A DNA stretch of 64,000 nt, from positions 31,133-95,132 of IMG/VR virus record IMGVR_UViG_3300042691_032331. One strand, given 5' to 3'. Below the pieces are notes generated by a model. The model made no database searches and was not told the origin of the DNA. It worked only from the letters and a program-made list of their open reading frames with translations. Positions within the stretch are counted from its first letter, which is position 1. Every line of letters starts with the position of its first letter. The DNA is from a virus. The translations under genes and the position numbers were made by a program. This document shows positions 31,540 to 40,332 of this stretch, piece by piece.

Positions 31540-31994
31540 ACGCTATTTATGCTACTTTTTGCTTCCTCTTTTGTCTTAAAGGGTCCAATGTATTCATATC
31601 TCTGTACAAAGATATATTTTGGACAAAAGACTACACTAAACTCATTAGTTTGTTTTAATGCGAACCATCCAGCTGCATGGTAGCATTTGCTTTTTTGTGT
31701 TTTAGTAAAGATATGTAATTTACGTTTAACATCATAATAGTTGTTATAAATTCTATTACTTGATGTTGGATAAACTGCAAAACTAGGATGCTGAGTTTTG
31801 GTAGTTTTAATTATCTTTTCAAACTCAATTTGTTTTGATTTTTCAATAGCTTTGGTACTAGAATACTTTTCTTTTTTATCTCCGATAATAACTTCATAAT
31901 CACTACCTTCATGAATTACATTGCCAACTTTTTTTCTACCGTCAGTGACTACCCAGTATTGATCTTTAATAATAGGTTTAGCTTTTAAAATCAT
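31536..31994 (-). CDS. Hypothetical protein, 152 aa
   Basis: Basic alpha/beta protein (DQYWVVTDGRKKVGNVIHEG; CYHAAGWFALKQTNEFSVVF; IGPFKTKEEAKSSINS). The two halves look like related WFALK/VFCPKYIFVQ strand-helix units. No family recognised. Lies just downstream of RNase H. Confidence 0.5.
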   Translation of the reverse strand: MILKAKPIIKDQYWVVTDGRKKVGNVIHEGSDYEVIIGDKKEKYSSTKAIEKSKQIEFEKIIKTTKTQHPSFAVYPTSSNRIYNNYYDVKRKLHIFTKTQKSKCYHAAGWFALKQTNEFSVVFCPKYIFVQRYEYIGPFKTKEEAKSSINSV

Positions 31995-33002
31995 TTATAC
32001 TCCTTTTAATATACCTTCATACGGACTATTAAGCCAACGTGCGTATGTGTCTGCTTGTTCACTAATCTTAGTGAGTTCATACTTACCACAGAATTTCATA
32101 AAGTGTACACCAACTTGAGGTGTAGTATTTATACGAACACTATTAATAATAGCTTGGTCAACTTTGTCTTTAATGTCTTGAGGTTGTGCAGTAAGATCAA
32201 TAAGTGTCTTGTTGCGCTCATATGCATCACGCACACGATGTTCTATGTCATTGTGATCAGTCCAACGCTGCAACATAAAATTATTCCACGCAAAACCTTG
32301 CTTGTCACGATCACTAAAAGCTTCCATAATACCTATAGAATTTTTAGTGCCTTTTTCACGTACACCGGGATATGCACTGAATACATTGTCAGTACCATCA
32401 CCACGAATAATCTTCTTAAACAACAAGTATTGCGGATCTTCTAATAGTTTAGGTTGATTAGTTTTTTTATCAACAATCAATTTTCCCTTGTCATTAAAAT
32501 AGCCCTCGGGTGTAATAAGTTGATTGGCGACACCATTATATTGGAAGACACGATCAGATATAAGCTGGACATAATCAGTATCACTGCTAATAATATATAT
32601 TTGGTCATTTGGGTGTAAGTGTATAAATCGTGCAATAATGTCATCAGCCTCAGCATTCTCATGCCTAATTACGCTGCAATTTGTTTTTTCCTTAAGATAA
32701 TCTGTAAACATACTATATGTTTCCCAGAACATCTTGTTTTCCTCAATTTCTTCATCAGTCAATGCTGTTTCATCAACGACACGATTTGCTTTGTATGGCT
32801 TGTAAAAATCCTTCCTCCATGATCTGCCTTCGAGTGCGAACACAGTGTGATCTATACCATAATTGCGCACCACTTGATTTACACTTGCAAGTGTAATATG
32901 TAGTGCCATCCCAATCTTCTCCCATGTAGTAGAATTTCTACTTGCTACGTGACGGGCACGAAAGAAAGAATTGGCAGTGTCTATGAGTGCATACTTTTTC
33001 AT
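31995..33002 (-). CDS. RNase H / 5'-3' exonuclease (T4 rnh family)
   Basis: 335 residues from the ATG at 33002 (MKKYALIDTANSFFRARH). Metal-binding motifs of FEN1-like nucleases: IDTAN at the N-terminus, ENAEADDIIARF, SSDTDYVQL and RGDGTDNVF. In T4 this enzyme removes RNA primers from lagging strands. A TATACT box 7 bases before the ATG has no good -35. Confidence 0.93.
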   Translation of the reverse strand: MKKYALIDTANSFFRARHVASRNSTTWEKIGMALHITLASVNQVVRNYGIDHTVFALEGRSWRKDFYKPYKANRVVDETALTDEEIEENKMFWETYSMFTDYLKEKTNCSVIRHENAEADDIIARFIHLHPNDQIYIISSDTDYVQLISDRVFQYNGVANQLITPEGYFNDKGKLIVDKKTNQPKLLEDPQYLLFKKIIRGDGTDNVFSAYPGVREKGTKNSIGIMEAFSDRDKQGFAWNNFMLQRWTDHNDIEHRVRDAYERNKTLIDLTAQPQDIKDKVDQAIINSVRINTTPQVGVHFMKFCGKYELTKISEQADTYARWLNSPYEGILKGV

Positions 33003-33036
33003 ATGGGATAGTATATATCTAGTTAATTTACGTATA

Positions 33037-34923
33037 TTATACACATATATTGTTTAATTTCCTAGGAACCATTTGCCCATTTATCCAATCATATCTTTGT
33101 TGGTTGTCCTTGTAAAGATCAGTCTTTACAGCAGATAAATTAGCACAAACGAAGGCAATATTCTCAGGATCATTGTCATAATGATTTCCGTTTTTATGTT
33201 CCCGTACTAGCATACTTTTGTCGATATATTCAAAAAATTCTTCATATGTTCTAAATCCGTAAACTTTGCTTAGTGCCTCATAGACATTTGCCAAACATTT
33301 TGGAAGATTATTTTCATCACGTGGACACCCTGCGCAAAACTTTTCCTTAATAAAATTTTGCTGTGTCACAGTAAGACTCGAACTTATGTTAAACTTTTGT
33401 TTGTCTATGCAAGATTCATTCAACCCTTGAAATAAATATTCTTTTCCTTGCATTAGTGACCAAACTCCGCGGAGTCTGAAATCCATTACTGTTTCATTAT
33501 CAAAATCCACATCATCGTCAACATTTATTCTTGAACTTAATAGTTCACTTTCTTTTGGTACAATTGCGTGTGCCCAATTCATAACAGCATAGTAATTTAT
33601 CAATAGTGCTTTTTGTTCGAAAGAAATATCAAGTCCGTGAATAAACGATTTAGCCTCAGCATGACTACGAAAAAAAGGCATTCTAGTAAGTCTACCCAAA
33701 AACTGAGAATAATTGTTGTGAATTTTAGATGTTGGGCTGCGAACTACAATTGCATGAGTTAAAGTTGAAATGTTAGCTCCCACATTCAGTTTTTCTTTAA
33801 CAACAATAATATGACTATGCATTGGAGAATTATTTATAATGCTAATCATATCGCCTGTGTTGTTTACAAATTTTCCTGCATATGTATTTTCTACTAAATC
33901 TACTAGTATAAAATTATTACTTTTAGCAAATTTTTTAATATAACCTATACAATCTTTATATCTTAGTCCATTTGTAGCATTATCCATACCTGTTTTGATA
34001 ATAAGATCAGGCATAGCTTTTGCAAATTTAGAATCTGTAGTGTTAAGTATCTTCCAAGTTTCAGTGGTAATAGAATTGTGTAAATTTACTACTTCATCTC
34101 TGTGTTTAGCAAACATATCTAAGCCTTGGATAATCATATTCGCAAAGCTCCAGTCGCCTATATTATTCACTGCTGATATACTTGTAAAGTCTCCGAATGT
34201 TGTTAGTATAGAGTCTCTAGGCATAGTGGGTAATTTGTTAAAAAGTTTTTTACCTTTTACAGTTTTACCTTTTTGACTATTAGTTAGTGTTGCTGATATT
34301 GCTATTATATTTGCACCTGCTCTACAAAATGCTCTCAGAGCCCTAGCAGTGCTTAGTTTTGCTTTTTTGTTATTTCTTCCAGTATTAGGTAGAACATCTT
34401 CAAGATCCCAGGTACCTGTATGTTGATGCGCTTCATCATCAAACACTCCCCATTCTCCTACGTTTGATGGACTTAAGCACCCTTTAGTAAATGTATCTTG
34501 ATTTTTCAAAAAATATTGTTTTGTAGTAAAAAAAACATAAATGACATTTTTCTTTAGTTTTAAAGTGCCATTAACATATGATTTTATCTGATTCTCATCA
34601 ATTACTTTAACTGGCTTGCCATCAACAACAGTCATATCTAGTACTGTTTGTGCATCTAAACGTGTTTGTTTAGTAACACCTACTTCAGGAGATATGTATA
34701 GAAAATTATTCAAACCCTTTTTTGCTATAGCTGGAATCAAATAATTAATAATCATCCATGTTTTGCCTTGACCAGTGTCAGCAGAAAATGTAATAATTTG
34801 TCTAAAGTTATTTTTTATATTTTCTTCAACTGCATCAAGAACGTTATCATAAAGATAATTTTTTTGAAGTTCAGTCATATTGCCGTTAGGAATGAAAGTG
34901 TCTGTAATCATTTTACGCACCAT
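33037..34923 (-). CDS. SF2 helicase with HNH-like C-terminal zinc domain
   Basis: 628 residues. Motif I FSADTGQGKTWMI, motif II FDDEAHQHTG (DEAH box), motif III ISATLTNSQ, and motif VI FLGRLTRMPF define a superfamily 2 helicase/translocase. The last ~110 residues carry CAGCPRDENNLPKC and VREHKNGNHYDNDPENIAFV, an HNH-endonuclease-like pattern lacking the final His/Cys (CANLSAVKT). In T4, UvsW is the nearest functional parallel, but the tail is different. Its promoter lies at 34942-34970. Confidence 0.8.
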   Translation of the reverse strand: MVRKMITDTFIPNGNMTELQKNYLYDNVLDAVEENIKNNFRQIITFSADTGQGKTWMIINYLIPAIAKKGLNNFLYISPEVGVTKQTRLDAQTVLDMTVVDGKPVKVIDENQIKSYVNGTLKLKKNVIYVFFTTKQYFLKNQDTFTKGCLSPSNVGEWGVFDDEAHQHTGTWDLEDVLPNTGRNNKKAKLSTARALRAFCRAGANIIAISATLTNSQKGKTVKGKKLFNKLPTMPRDSILTTFGDFTSISAVNNIGDWSFANMIIQGLDMFAKHRDEVVNLHNSITTETWKILNTTDSKFAKAMPDLIIKTGMDNATNGLRYKDCIGYIKKFAKSNNFILVDLVENTYAGKFVNNTGDMISIINNSPMHSHIIVVKEKLNVGANISTLTHAIVVRSPTSKIHNNYSQFLGRLTRMPFFRSHAEAKSFIHGLDISFEQKALLINYYAVMNWAHAIVPKESELLSSRINVDDDVDFDNETVMDFRLRGVWSLMQGKEYLFQGLNESCIDKQKFNISSSLTVTQQNFIKEKFCAGCPRDENNLPKCLANVYEALSKVYGFRTYEEFFEYIDKSMLVREHKNGNHYDNDPENIAFVCANLSAVKTDLYKDNQQRYDWINGQMVPRKLNNICV

Positions 34924-34941
34924 TTAAGTATTAAAACTTAG

Positions 34942-34970
34942 AGTATAACAAAGATGTATTAAAAAGTCAA
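34942..34970 (-). promoter_or_regulatory. Promoter for the SF2 helicase gene
   Basis: -35 TTGACT (34965-34970), 17-bp spacer, -10 TATACT (34942-34947). About 12 nt of leader before the ATG at 34923 and no strong ribosome-binding site. Confidence 0.7.
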
Positions 34971-34991
34971 GTTATTTTTTATTGTTGCAAT

Positions 34992-35468
34992 TTAGCTAAC
35001 TTCTGTGCGCCCATTACCCAAATCACGTGATTGTATTGGACGAATGTTAGGGTCTCTATTACTTGGATCTGCATTTAATTGTTCATACATTTCAAGTGCG
35101 ATATTTCTACAGACCATTTGAAACCAGCGGTCCACAATTTCTGCATCAGTATCAGTATCTTTAAATTTGTATCCTGCTTTAATTAAATTAATTACAAATT
35201 TATCATTCCAATCCAATTCAAATGCACCGTCGTTAATATTGTTAGGATTTATTTCTACTTTGGTAATAGCAATATAAGGTTCACCTGCATTAGTGGCCTT
35301 TTCTTTTTCTGAAAGAACTTTTTCTTCCTTTTTACTTCTTGGTTGTTTCTTGATAGTTTCTTGTTCAGCAAGTTCTGTATCTAAAACAGGTTCTTTTCTA
35401 TTTTGTTTTTTAGATTCTGGCTTAGCTTCTTCAGGCTTCGCAAAGAATTTCTTTATGTTGTTTAGCAT
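34992..35468 (-). CDS. Conserved phage protein with acidic domain, 158 aa
   Basis: Start at the ATG at 35468; a charged N-terminal linker (FAKPEEAKPESKKQNRKEP) precedes a conserved domain: GAFELDWNDKFVINLIKAGY then IVDRWFQMVCRNIALEMYEQ. That block is known from marine T4-like phages. It overlaps the UvdE 3' end by 38 bp. Function unknown. Confidence 0.65.
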   Translation of the reverse strand: MLNNIKKFFAKPEEAKPESKKQNRKEPVLDTELAEQETIKKQPRSKKEEKVLSEKEKATNAGEPYIAITKVEINPNNINDGAFELDWNDKFVINLIKAGYKFKDTDTDAEIVDRWFQMVCRNIALEMYEQLNADPSNRDPNIRPIQSRDLGNGRTEVS

Positions 35469-36483
35469 TTTTACTTTCCTCAAATAATGCAAAGCTTGCT
35501 AGATTCTTAGCCTTGCTCTCGCACATAATATCGAATTGATTATTAAAACTTAATGCCCATTCATTGCAAGCATTGTTCCAATAGTAATCACTATGAGCAC
35601 GTAGTTTTTGTTTCTTGTATCCTTGTTCTAATAACAGTTTCATGTCAGGAAAAGTATTTGAATCATGACCAACTAATAAATCTTCGCGGCTGACACTGTA
35701 ATGGCAAGCAGGGCGAACACCGCGCCAGCTATCAACCACTCGTTTAACGCTGTCGCTAGTTGGATCAATGTATACCCCCTCACGCACCCAATGATGATGT
35801 ATGTCAAGCACAATAGGCAATAAATCACTGAGACTGAGACAATCATCAAGTCCATGTACTATCTCCTCGTTTTCGATAGTGATACCGTTCCTTGCTTCGG
35901 GGCTGAGTCTTTTGTAGGCTTTTCGTATGCCTTCGGGACCTTGGCGACCTGAGATGTGTACATTGATTTTAAAGTCCTGGAACGAAGCGCCGTAGCCCAT
36001 CCATCTTGCCATGCTTGCATGATATTCAAACTCCTCAATAGATTTATTTACTACCTCTTCGCGGTCACTCGCAAGAACTACGAATTGGTCGGGATGAAAA
36101 CTTAAACGCACATCATTGGCACGGGCAGTTTCACCAAGTGGTCTGAACCAGTGTTCTAGTTTATTTTGAATGTCAGTAGATTGCCAAAATGGTTTCCAAT
36201 CATCCATAGTATAAAAACTAAGCATATCGCTAGTTAGACGAACCATGCGTAGTTCATGTGGCAATGTAGCAACACGCTTAATAAGATTGTGTGTATTCAT
36301 AATGTTACGGGCAGCAACATCAAGAACCTTTTCTTCGGCAACACGACGACTTTGGCGTTCAGCCCATGCCTTAGTAGTACCTCCTGTGTTAAGACCTTCG
36401 GTACTAGCAATCTCACCTTTTTTGTTTATCTCTGCCCACTTGCAAGCAAAGCCGATACGGTGTATATTTTGATTAAAACTCAT
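35431..36483 (-). CDS. UV damage endonuclease (UvdE family)
   Basis: 350 residues. IGFACKWAEINKKGE at the start, RLSFHPDQFVVLAS, GITIENEEIVHG and LDIHHHWVREG are the metal-binding strands of the UvdE TIM barrel. It nicks 5' to UV photoproducts, beginning alternative excision repair, useful for sunlight-exposed phage DNA. Its stop overlaps the next gene. Confidence 0.92.
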   Translation of the reverse strand: MSFNQNIHRIGFACKWAEINKKGEIASTEGLNTGGTTKAWAERQSRRVAEEKVLDVAARNIMNTHNLIKRVATLPHELRMVRLTSDMLSFYTMDDWKPFWQSTDIQNKLEHWFRPLGETARANDVRLSFHPDQFVVLASDREEVVNKSIEEFEYHASMARWMGYGASFQDFKINVHISGRQGPEGIRKAYKRLSPEARNGITIENEEIVHGLDDCLSLSDLLPIVLDIHHHWVREGVYIDPTSDSVKRVVDSWRGVRPACHYSVSREDLLVGHDSNTFPDMKLLLEQGYKKQKLRAHSDYYWNNACNEWALSFNNQFDIMCESKAKNLASFALFEESKNAKQHKEILCEA

Positions 36484-36746
36484 TGTTTAAGCATTTCAAT
36501 AATTTTTTTAGGATCCATTAATTCATGGGGCATTTTAACACATCTTTCAATTACTTCATACTCTACAATTTCCCAATTACTCATATCTGATCCTTTATTG
36601 TAAGGTCCTGGTGTATTCATTGTTAGCATCGATCTAAGCTTGCCTATTGTATCCCAGACTTTGCCAGTCTTTGACCAAACATCATACACTCCACCTTTAT
36701 GATAGAGACCAGTAGTTTTGTTGCGAATTTTGTAATAAGTAGCCAT
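36480..36746 (-). CDS. Conserved small phage protein, 88 aa
   Basis: Start at the ATG at 36746. MATYYKIRNKTTGLYHKGGV, then DVWSKTGKVWDTIGKLRSML is a family I recognise in T4-like marine phages. The ATG is 6 bases after the -10 box of its promoter with no visible ribosome-binding site, so the message may be leaderless. Function unknown. Confidence 0.7.
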   Translation of the reverse strand: MATYYKIRNKTTGLYHKGGVYDVWSKTGKVWDTIGKLRSMLTMNTPGPYNKGSDMSNWEIVEYEVIERCVKMPHELMDPKKIIEMLKQ

Positions 36747-36752
36747 CTTAAC

Positions 36753-36781
36753 AGTATACAATAAAACTGATTATTTGTCAA
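36753..36781 (-). promoter_or_regulatory. Sigma70-type promoter with start codon at about +1
   Basis: -35 TTGACA (36776-36781), 17-bp spacer starting AATAATCA, -10 TATACT (36753-36758), overlapping the end of the epimerase gene. Confidence 0.75.
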
Positions 36782-37598
36782 CTTTAAGTAAATCTTGTAA
36801 TTTATACAACTTTGTCATGTACTTACTTGGATTGCTTAATACACTAGATTCAATGTCACCGTTTCTACGTGAACCATATTTTGTTTCAAAATCAACATTA
36901 TTGACTTCTTTGAATAGATTTACCATTTCTAATACTGTATTACCTTGTCCATGTCCTAAATTTTCTATTTTTTTAGTTGGATCTTCTATAGCATACTCAA
37001 TAGCTTGGCAAACTTCATTTACATGAATATAATCACGTTCGCAAGTTCCATCTTTTGTATTGTAGTCATTACCAAAAATAGTAAAATTACCTTCTTTGGG
37101 TGCCTTTAATAAGTTATAAAATAAGCCATCTGGGTTAGTAGGAGGAACAACAGTACTTCCAATAACATTGTAAAATCTAAATATAGTATAATCCATATTG
37201 AATTTTGTACACCATTCTACTGTACAATCTTCTGCCATTTTTTTACTTATACCATATGGACTTTTCATTTCTACTGCTGCACCTGTACTTGCTAATATAA
37301 AATTATTACAACGAATTCCTTCTAATACATTTAGAGTTCCTATAACATTCGTATTGTAATAATTAATAGGTTTAGATACACTTTCGCTAACATTTACTAA
37401 ACCAGCCAAATGTACTACTGCATCAAATTCATTTGCAAGGTGTATAAACAATCTTATATCCATGTTAACAAAGTTTTTTGTTTCTATTTTAGGTTCTGCA
37501 AAATCTAAACCGTATACTTCATACTTGTCCTCTAAAAATCTACATAAATGTGATCCTATATATCCTGAACTACCTGTTATTAATACTTTCTTTTTCAT
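36771..37598 (-). CDS. NAD-dependent sugar-nucleotide epimerase (GalE-like)
   Basis: 275 residues. Rossmann motif ITGSSGYIGSH (GxxGxxG) and catalytic SPYGISKKMAED (YxxxK) are intact, and HLAGLVNVSESVSKPINYYN is typical of GalE. Converts a UDP-sugar or a relative. It is shorter than GalE (~338), lacking part of the C-terminal substrate domain. Next to a glycosyltransferase, so likely supplies a sugar for glycosylation. Confidence 0.88.
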   Translation of the reverse strand: MKKKVLITGSSGYIGSHLCRFLEDKYEVYGLDFAEPKIETKNFVNMDIRLFIHLANEFDAVVHLAGLVNVSESVSKPINYYNTNVIGTLNVLEGIRCNNFILASTGAAVEMKSPYGISKKMAEDCTVEWCTKFNMDYTIFRFYNVIGSTVVPPTNPDGLFYNLLKAPKEGNFTIFGNDYNTKDGTCERDYIHVNEVCQAIEYAIEDPTKKIENLGHGQGNTVLEMVNLFKEVNNVDFETKYGSRRNGDIESSVLSNPSKYMTKLYKLQDLLKVDK

Positions 37599-38935
37599 AA
37601 TCCCTCAAATAAATCTTCAAGTGTTTCTTCCATAATTGGCATAAAATCAGGATCCTTTGAAAGATATGTGTCCTGATCAGTATACTTGACTTTAAATTTT
37701 CCTTTATTAGTGTATACACTTCGTATATCATCAATACAAACTATATTTCTATCTAAGCTATCAATAAAATCTTTGTACGTTGTTGTATGTTGTTGACATA
37801 TTTTAGCAGTATTACTATTGCTTTGTCTTGGTTCAAATGCATTAAAACAGTTGTTCCATTTATCAAAGTTTGTTATTTCTTGTGCAACTACTTTGTCGTG
37901 CTTACCTTCTTTATAATAACTCTCCGCAGTAGGAAACCTATCGTAAACATCTTTAATTACTTTTGTTGCCCATTTTTTATCCGTTGTATAAAATAACTCA
38001 CTATCAAAATTCTTTGTCCATCTCATTTTTTCCATTGCGATTGTGGGCAATTGACTTATTTGTTCAATAAATGCTAATCCATAACTTTCAACATTACTAG
38101 GATTGAATGCAACTCTGCAACTAGTAATGAAATCAACCTTCTCTTGCCCAATTACACCTACTGCAATTTTATAATCAACTCCTATTTTTTTCAATCTTTC
38201 TTCAAACTTTTTAGCACCGTTTGCATTGGTCATTACTCTAGCAGGTAGTTTAGTTTCTTCTATTACTTTAAGATAAATTTCGGGGTTTTTGCCTTCTTCC
38301 CATCGACCAATAAACAATACACCCTCACGTGGTTTATCATGTTTTTGTAGTAAGCCTGTTTCGGTGAATGGGATCGGTAAATGCCAAGCACCATTATCGA
38401 TTTCTATTTGATTAAATTTACTTTGTGTGCCAACATAGATGTCACTCATTTCTAATTGCTTACGCATCATTTCGTTAACTGAATTTAGAAATGGATTGTG
38501 TAATGTGTTGGGGAAAATTTGACTTTCTAAGTGTGTATATGCAATGATTTGAATAACATCTTCAAAACCCATTGTGCTTGCAACTTGTACGGTCTCATAT
38601 GTGTTACAAACTAATACATCATATAAGTTAGCACTTAACGCAGTAATAATTGCGTTACGAAAGTTAGCCATCCGTTCGTAGCAAAAGCTATCGCCATACA
38701 TAAAAATACTACTGTGGTTTGTATACGCATACGATTCCTCAGGATAAATAATGTTAGTGTTTAGTGATTTGATAAAATCATTGTCTTGTGGTTTTTTGTC
38801 AGTAATAATATCAACCTTAATATTATTTTCTTCCATCATTCTGATAAAGCTTTTAGTAAATTGACCAATACCACCATGTGGTACTAGTGTTTGATAACTA
38901 ACTAAAAAACCAATTCTTTTATCGTAAACTCTCAT
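37595..38935 (-). CDS. Glycosyltransferase (GT-B fold, GT4-like)
   Basis: 446 residues from the ATG at 38935 that overlaps the queE stop. GIGQFTKSFIRMMEENNIKV is the start of a GT-B N-domain; EGVLFIGRWEEGKNPEIYLK and FNPSNVESYGLAFIEQIS carry the C-domain donor-site motif (ExxxxxxxxE). Acceptor may be DNA, a phage protein or host lipopolysaccharide. Confidence 0.85.
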   Translation of the reverse strand: MRVYDKRIGFLVSYQTLVPHGGIGQFTKSFIRMMEENNIKVDIITDKKPQDNDFIKSLNTNIIYPEESYAYTNHSSIFMYGDSFCYERMANFRNAIITALSANLYDVLVCNTYETVQVASTMGFEDVIQIIAYTHLESQIFPNTLHNPFLNSVNEMMRKQLEMSDIYVGTQSKFNQIEIDNGAWHLPIPFTETGLLQKHDKPREGVLFIGRWEEGKNPEIYLKVIEETKLPARVMTNANGAKKFEERLKKIGVDYKIAVGVIGQEKVDFITSCRVAFNPSNVESYGLAFIEQISQLPTIAMEKMRWTKNFDSELFYTTDKKWATKVIKDVYDRFPTAESYYKEGKHDKVVAQEITNFDKWNNCFNAFEPRQSNSNTAKICQQHTTTYKDFIDSLDRNIVCIDDIRSVYTNKGKFKVKYTDQDTYLSKDPDFMPIMEETLEDLFEGL

Positions 38936-39780
38936 GTTCCCCATTCATTTTTAAATAGTGGTACTTGTAGTCTATCACTATAACGCAATCCATGTTTCAT
39001 TGCAAGTTCTGCTACAGTTCTATTATTGTAATGATACACACTTTCTACACCACCTACTGGCATCAGATATACATGACCACTGAAGCCTTCTTTTTTATAC
39101 AGTTGTATAACTTCTAACGCCTCATCAACATCATCTTTTGTAGCAACTACAAACTTAAGATAAGTATGACCTAAATCTTCATATTCACGAACAATGTCAG
39201 GACGTATTGCTTCTTCTCTAAGTTCGCCACTTACACTTAGTTTAGGACTCACACTGAATGTTAGATTATGATAACCATTTTTATGTGTCCATCGATATAA
39301 AAATAGTTTAAAGTCTGGTTGAAGTTTCTGTGTACCATTTGTTTCAAAAGTAATATCTCTACATTTCTTCATATTTGGTCTAGACAATAATTCTTCATAA
39401 CTGCGTTGCCAGCCTAATAATGGTTCACCACCTGTAATAACTAAGTGTTCACTACGCCATTCCTTAAATGGCAATGATCCTACTATAGAATCTGCAATAA
39501 CTTCTACATCGTACATTTTACTTAAATCTTTAAACGCAGGGTGCCAACTTGCATAGCTATCACATCCAGTACTAACAAGAGGTAGTTCGTGATAGAATTT
39601 AAACTCATGTACACGCTTTGCAACTTTATCTGCTTCAGTAGAACATTTGCCAGACGGCATACCAAATCCACTGCATGTAAAGTTACAACCATATGTTCTC
39701 AAGAAAACTGAGGGCACACCCATAAATCTGCCCTCACCTTGTATGCTATAAAATAATTCTGCTACTTTAATTTTACTCAT
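38932..39780 (-). CDS. queE: QueE: 7-carboxy-7-deazaguanine synthase, variant cluster motif
   Basis: 282 residues of the radical-SAM QueE family: LFYSIQGEGRFMGVPSVFLR at the start, HLVITGGEPLLGWQ in the middle. The cysteine motif is unusual: GCNFTCSGFGMP (Cys32, Cys36) is followed by Cys46 and by TGCDSYASW (Cys73), where normal QueE has CxxxCxxC. Similar insertions are seen in cyanophage QueE; Cys73 (equivalent of the CDT cysteine) is probably the third iron ligand. Converts carboxytetrahydropterin to carboxy-deazaguanine. Confidence 0.88.
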   Translation of the reverse strand: MSKIKVAELFYSIQGEGRFMGVPSVFLRTYGCNFTCSGFGMPSGKCSTEADKVAKRVHEFKFYHELPLVSTGCDSYASWHPAFKDLSKMYDVEVIADSIVGSLPFKEWRSEHLVITGGEPLLGWQRSYEELLSRPNMKKCRDITFETNGTQKLQPDFKLFLYRWTHKNGYHNLTFSVSPKLSVSGELREEAIRPDIVREYEDLGHTYLKFVVATKDDVDEALEVIQLYKKEGFSGHVYLMPVGGVESVYHYNNRTVAELAMKHGLRYSDRLQVPLFKNEWGT

Positions 39781-40051
39781 AAATTTTTGACCATTGTTTA
39801 AGTTTTTCTTTTTTTCTTTCTTTTGCTATTTCTAGATTCTGTGATGATATCACATCTTGTTCTAATAGTATATCTATTAAGGCTAACACATCACCAATTT
39901 CCATTTCTAACATGGTTCTGTGTGTATGATTCATGTCTGATTTGTAATGTGCAGTATTCAACCCAAATCTACGAATTTTGCTTACTTCTACTATAACTTC
40001 CGCACATTCTTCTTGTAAGATGCCTAACGCTTCTTCTATTTTACTATTCAT
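39773..40051 (-). CDS. MazG-like nucleotide pyrophosphohydrolase
   Basis: 92 residues, all helical. LQEECAEVIVEVSKIRRFG and EMEIGDVLALIDILLEQ provide the ExxE and ExxD metal motifs of the all-alpha NTP pyrophosphohydrolases (MazG/phosphoribosyl-ATP pyrophosphatase type). Cleans nucleotide pools or adjusts alarmones in related phages. Overlaps queE start. Confidence 0.75.
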   Translation of the reverse strand: MNSKIEEALGILQEECAEVIVEVSKIRRFGLNTAHYKSDMNHTHRTMLEMEIGDVLALIDILLEQDVISSQNLEIAKERKKEKLKQWSKIYE

Positions 40052-40332
40052 ACATACCTATCTACGAAAATACCTCTGATTGTAGCACGACTTAACAATC
40101 TTTGTTCTTTAATGGATGCAGCAAACTCATATTGTCGTATCCATTCTGTTTCCTTCATATAATGATAATTGTTTATAACTCTATTAGCTTCTTGTATAGA
40201 CAACAAACGATCTAAATCATCATAATATTTTTGTTTGTTTTCTTCTGCAATGGTAGAATTTATAGCACTGAGTCTATGTGATATTTGACTTACTTCATAG
40301 AGCAAAGTGCTTGGAACAGTGTGTATAATCAT
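40048..40332 (-). CDS. Helical hypothetical protein, 94 aa
   Basis: Charged helices (LYEVSQISHRLSAINSTIAE; EYQ... YEFAASIKEQRLLSRATIRG). Overlaps both neighbours by four bases. Function unknown. Confidence 0.55.
   Translation of the reverse strand: MIIHTVPSTLLYEVSQISHRLSAINSTIAEENKQKYYDDLDRLLSIQEANRVINNYHYMKETEWIRQYEFAASIKEQRLLSRATIRGIFVDRYV

Noticed and set aside
31544-31551. CATAAATA late-promoter-like box
   Set aside because: It lies in the coding end of the 152-aa gene, four bases before the next ATG; likely a chance coding match.
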